64,000 bases of DNA from Croceibacterium_B sp035470785 (GTDB lineage: Bacteria > Pseudomonadota > Alphaproteobacteria > Sphingomonadales > Sphingomonadaceae), in NCBI GenBank assembly GCA_035470785.1, contig DATIQN010000006.1:27577-91576 (forward strand), given 5' to 3'. The translations under genes were made by a program, and so were the position numbers. This document shows positions 63,928-64,000 of the stretch, piece after piece. The notes below the pieces were generated by a model, which made no database searches, was not told the origin of the DNA, and saw nothing but the letters and a program-made list of their open reading frames with translations. The number at the start of each line of letters is the position of its first letter. Position 1 is the first letter of the stretch.

Positions 63928-64000
63928 ATGACAGACGTTCCCTCTCCCCTGCTTCAACGGCTCTCGCTGCGGACGACATTATCCGCGGAAGAAAGGGCGG
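63928..64000 (+). CDS. Possible Crp/Fnr-type regulator, N-terminus only
   Basis: The ATG at 63928 opens a frame that stays open to the right edge (MTDVPSPLLQRLSLRTTLSA then EERA). A short helix followed by a serine- or threonine-containing LSAEER segment is typical of the N-terminus of Crp/Fnr family regulators of alphaproteobacteria, but 24 residues are too few to be sure. The region before it (63785-63927) contains an A/T-rich patch (around 63826-63850) that may hold the promoter. Confidence 0.42.
   Translation, partial: MTDVPSPLLQRLSLRTTLSAEERA

Overview
The window is typical high-GC, gene-dense alphaproteobacterial chromosome and most likely comes from a member of the Sphingomonadales (Sphingomonas/Novosphingobium-like). 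This is inferred from protein character and gene order: a dcw cell-wall cluster, glnB-glnA, tamA-tamB beside an arginyl/leucyl-tRNA-protein transferase, argS-SPOR-nagZ-scpA-scpB-tatABC, ispH-thrB-rnhA, and a cpa/tad pilus operon. I see no rRNA, tRNA, CRISPR array, transposase or prophage gene.

Layout. (1) 1-11.6 kb, minus strand: division and cell-wall cluster mraZ-rsmH-ftsL-ftsI-murE-murF-mraY-murD-ftsW-murG-murC, almost entirely joined by 1-4 nt stop/start overlaps, with a likely MraZ operator (three GGGGA at 10-bp period) upstream. (2) 11.9-24.5 kb: mixed housekeeping genes: cysteine synthase, ferredoxin, DNA glycosylase, S9 peptidase, pirin, SDR, pterin dehydratase, ccmAB, a DMT permease, map, a lipoprotein, a leucyl aminopeptidase, an SH3-only protein and argC. 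(3) 24.6-26.7 kb: nitrogen control, glnB-glnA behind a sigma-54-type promoter and closed by a strong terminator. (4) 26.7-35.3 kb, minus: an unrecognised secreted protein, then tamB, tamA and bpt. (5) 35.4-39.4 kb: threonine ammonia-lyase, divergent from a hydroxyisobutyrate-type dehydrogenase coupled to an amidohydrolase. (6) 39.4-47.4 kb, minus: lipoprotein, argS, SPOR protein, sulfotransferase, nagZ, scpA, scpB, tatA, tatB, tatC. (7) 47.5-52.6 kb: ispH-thrB-rnhA, then a PEBP protein, an FAD oxidoreductase and an alpha/beta hydrolase. (8) 52.7-60.1 kb: cpaA-cpaB-cpaC-cpaD-cpaE-tadB-tadC, with no cpaF ATPase and no pilin gene. (9) 60.1-64 kb: MarR regulator, mtnP, a REP-like palindrome, SDR, a His-rich secreted protein, a YaiI/YqxD protein and the first codons of a possible Crp/Fnr regulator.

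How the genes work together. The mur/fts genes make and polymerise lipid II at the septum, and NagZ recycles its fragments. TamA/TamB and Bpt concern the outer membrane and protein turnover. GlnB/GlnA form the ammonium-assimilation switch. Cpa/Tad would build a Flp-type pilus only if the missing secretion ATPase and pilin are encoded elsewhere.

The observations I consider most worth following are: a 17-codon minicistron exactly where cpaF is expected between cpaE and tadB; a sulfotransferase inserted into the otherwise tight argS-tat gene string; an alpha/beta hydrolase whose best start is an ATT codon behind a perfect AGGAGG; an SH3-only product where a cell-wall hydrolase could be expected; and several uncatalogued inverted repeats in the few intergenic gaps.
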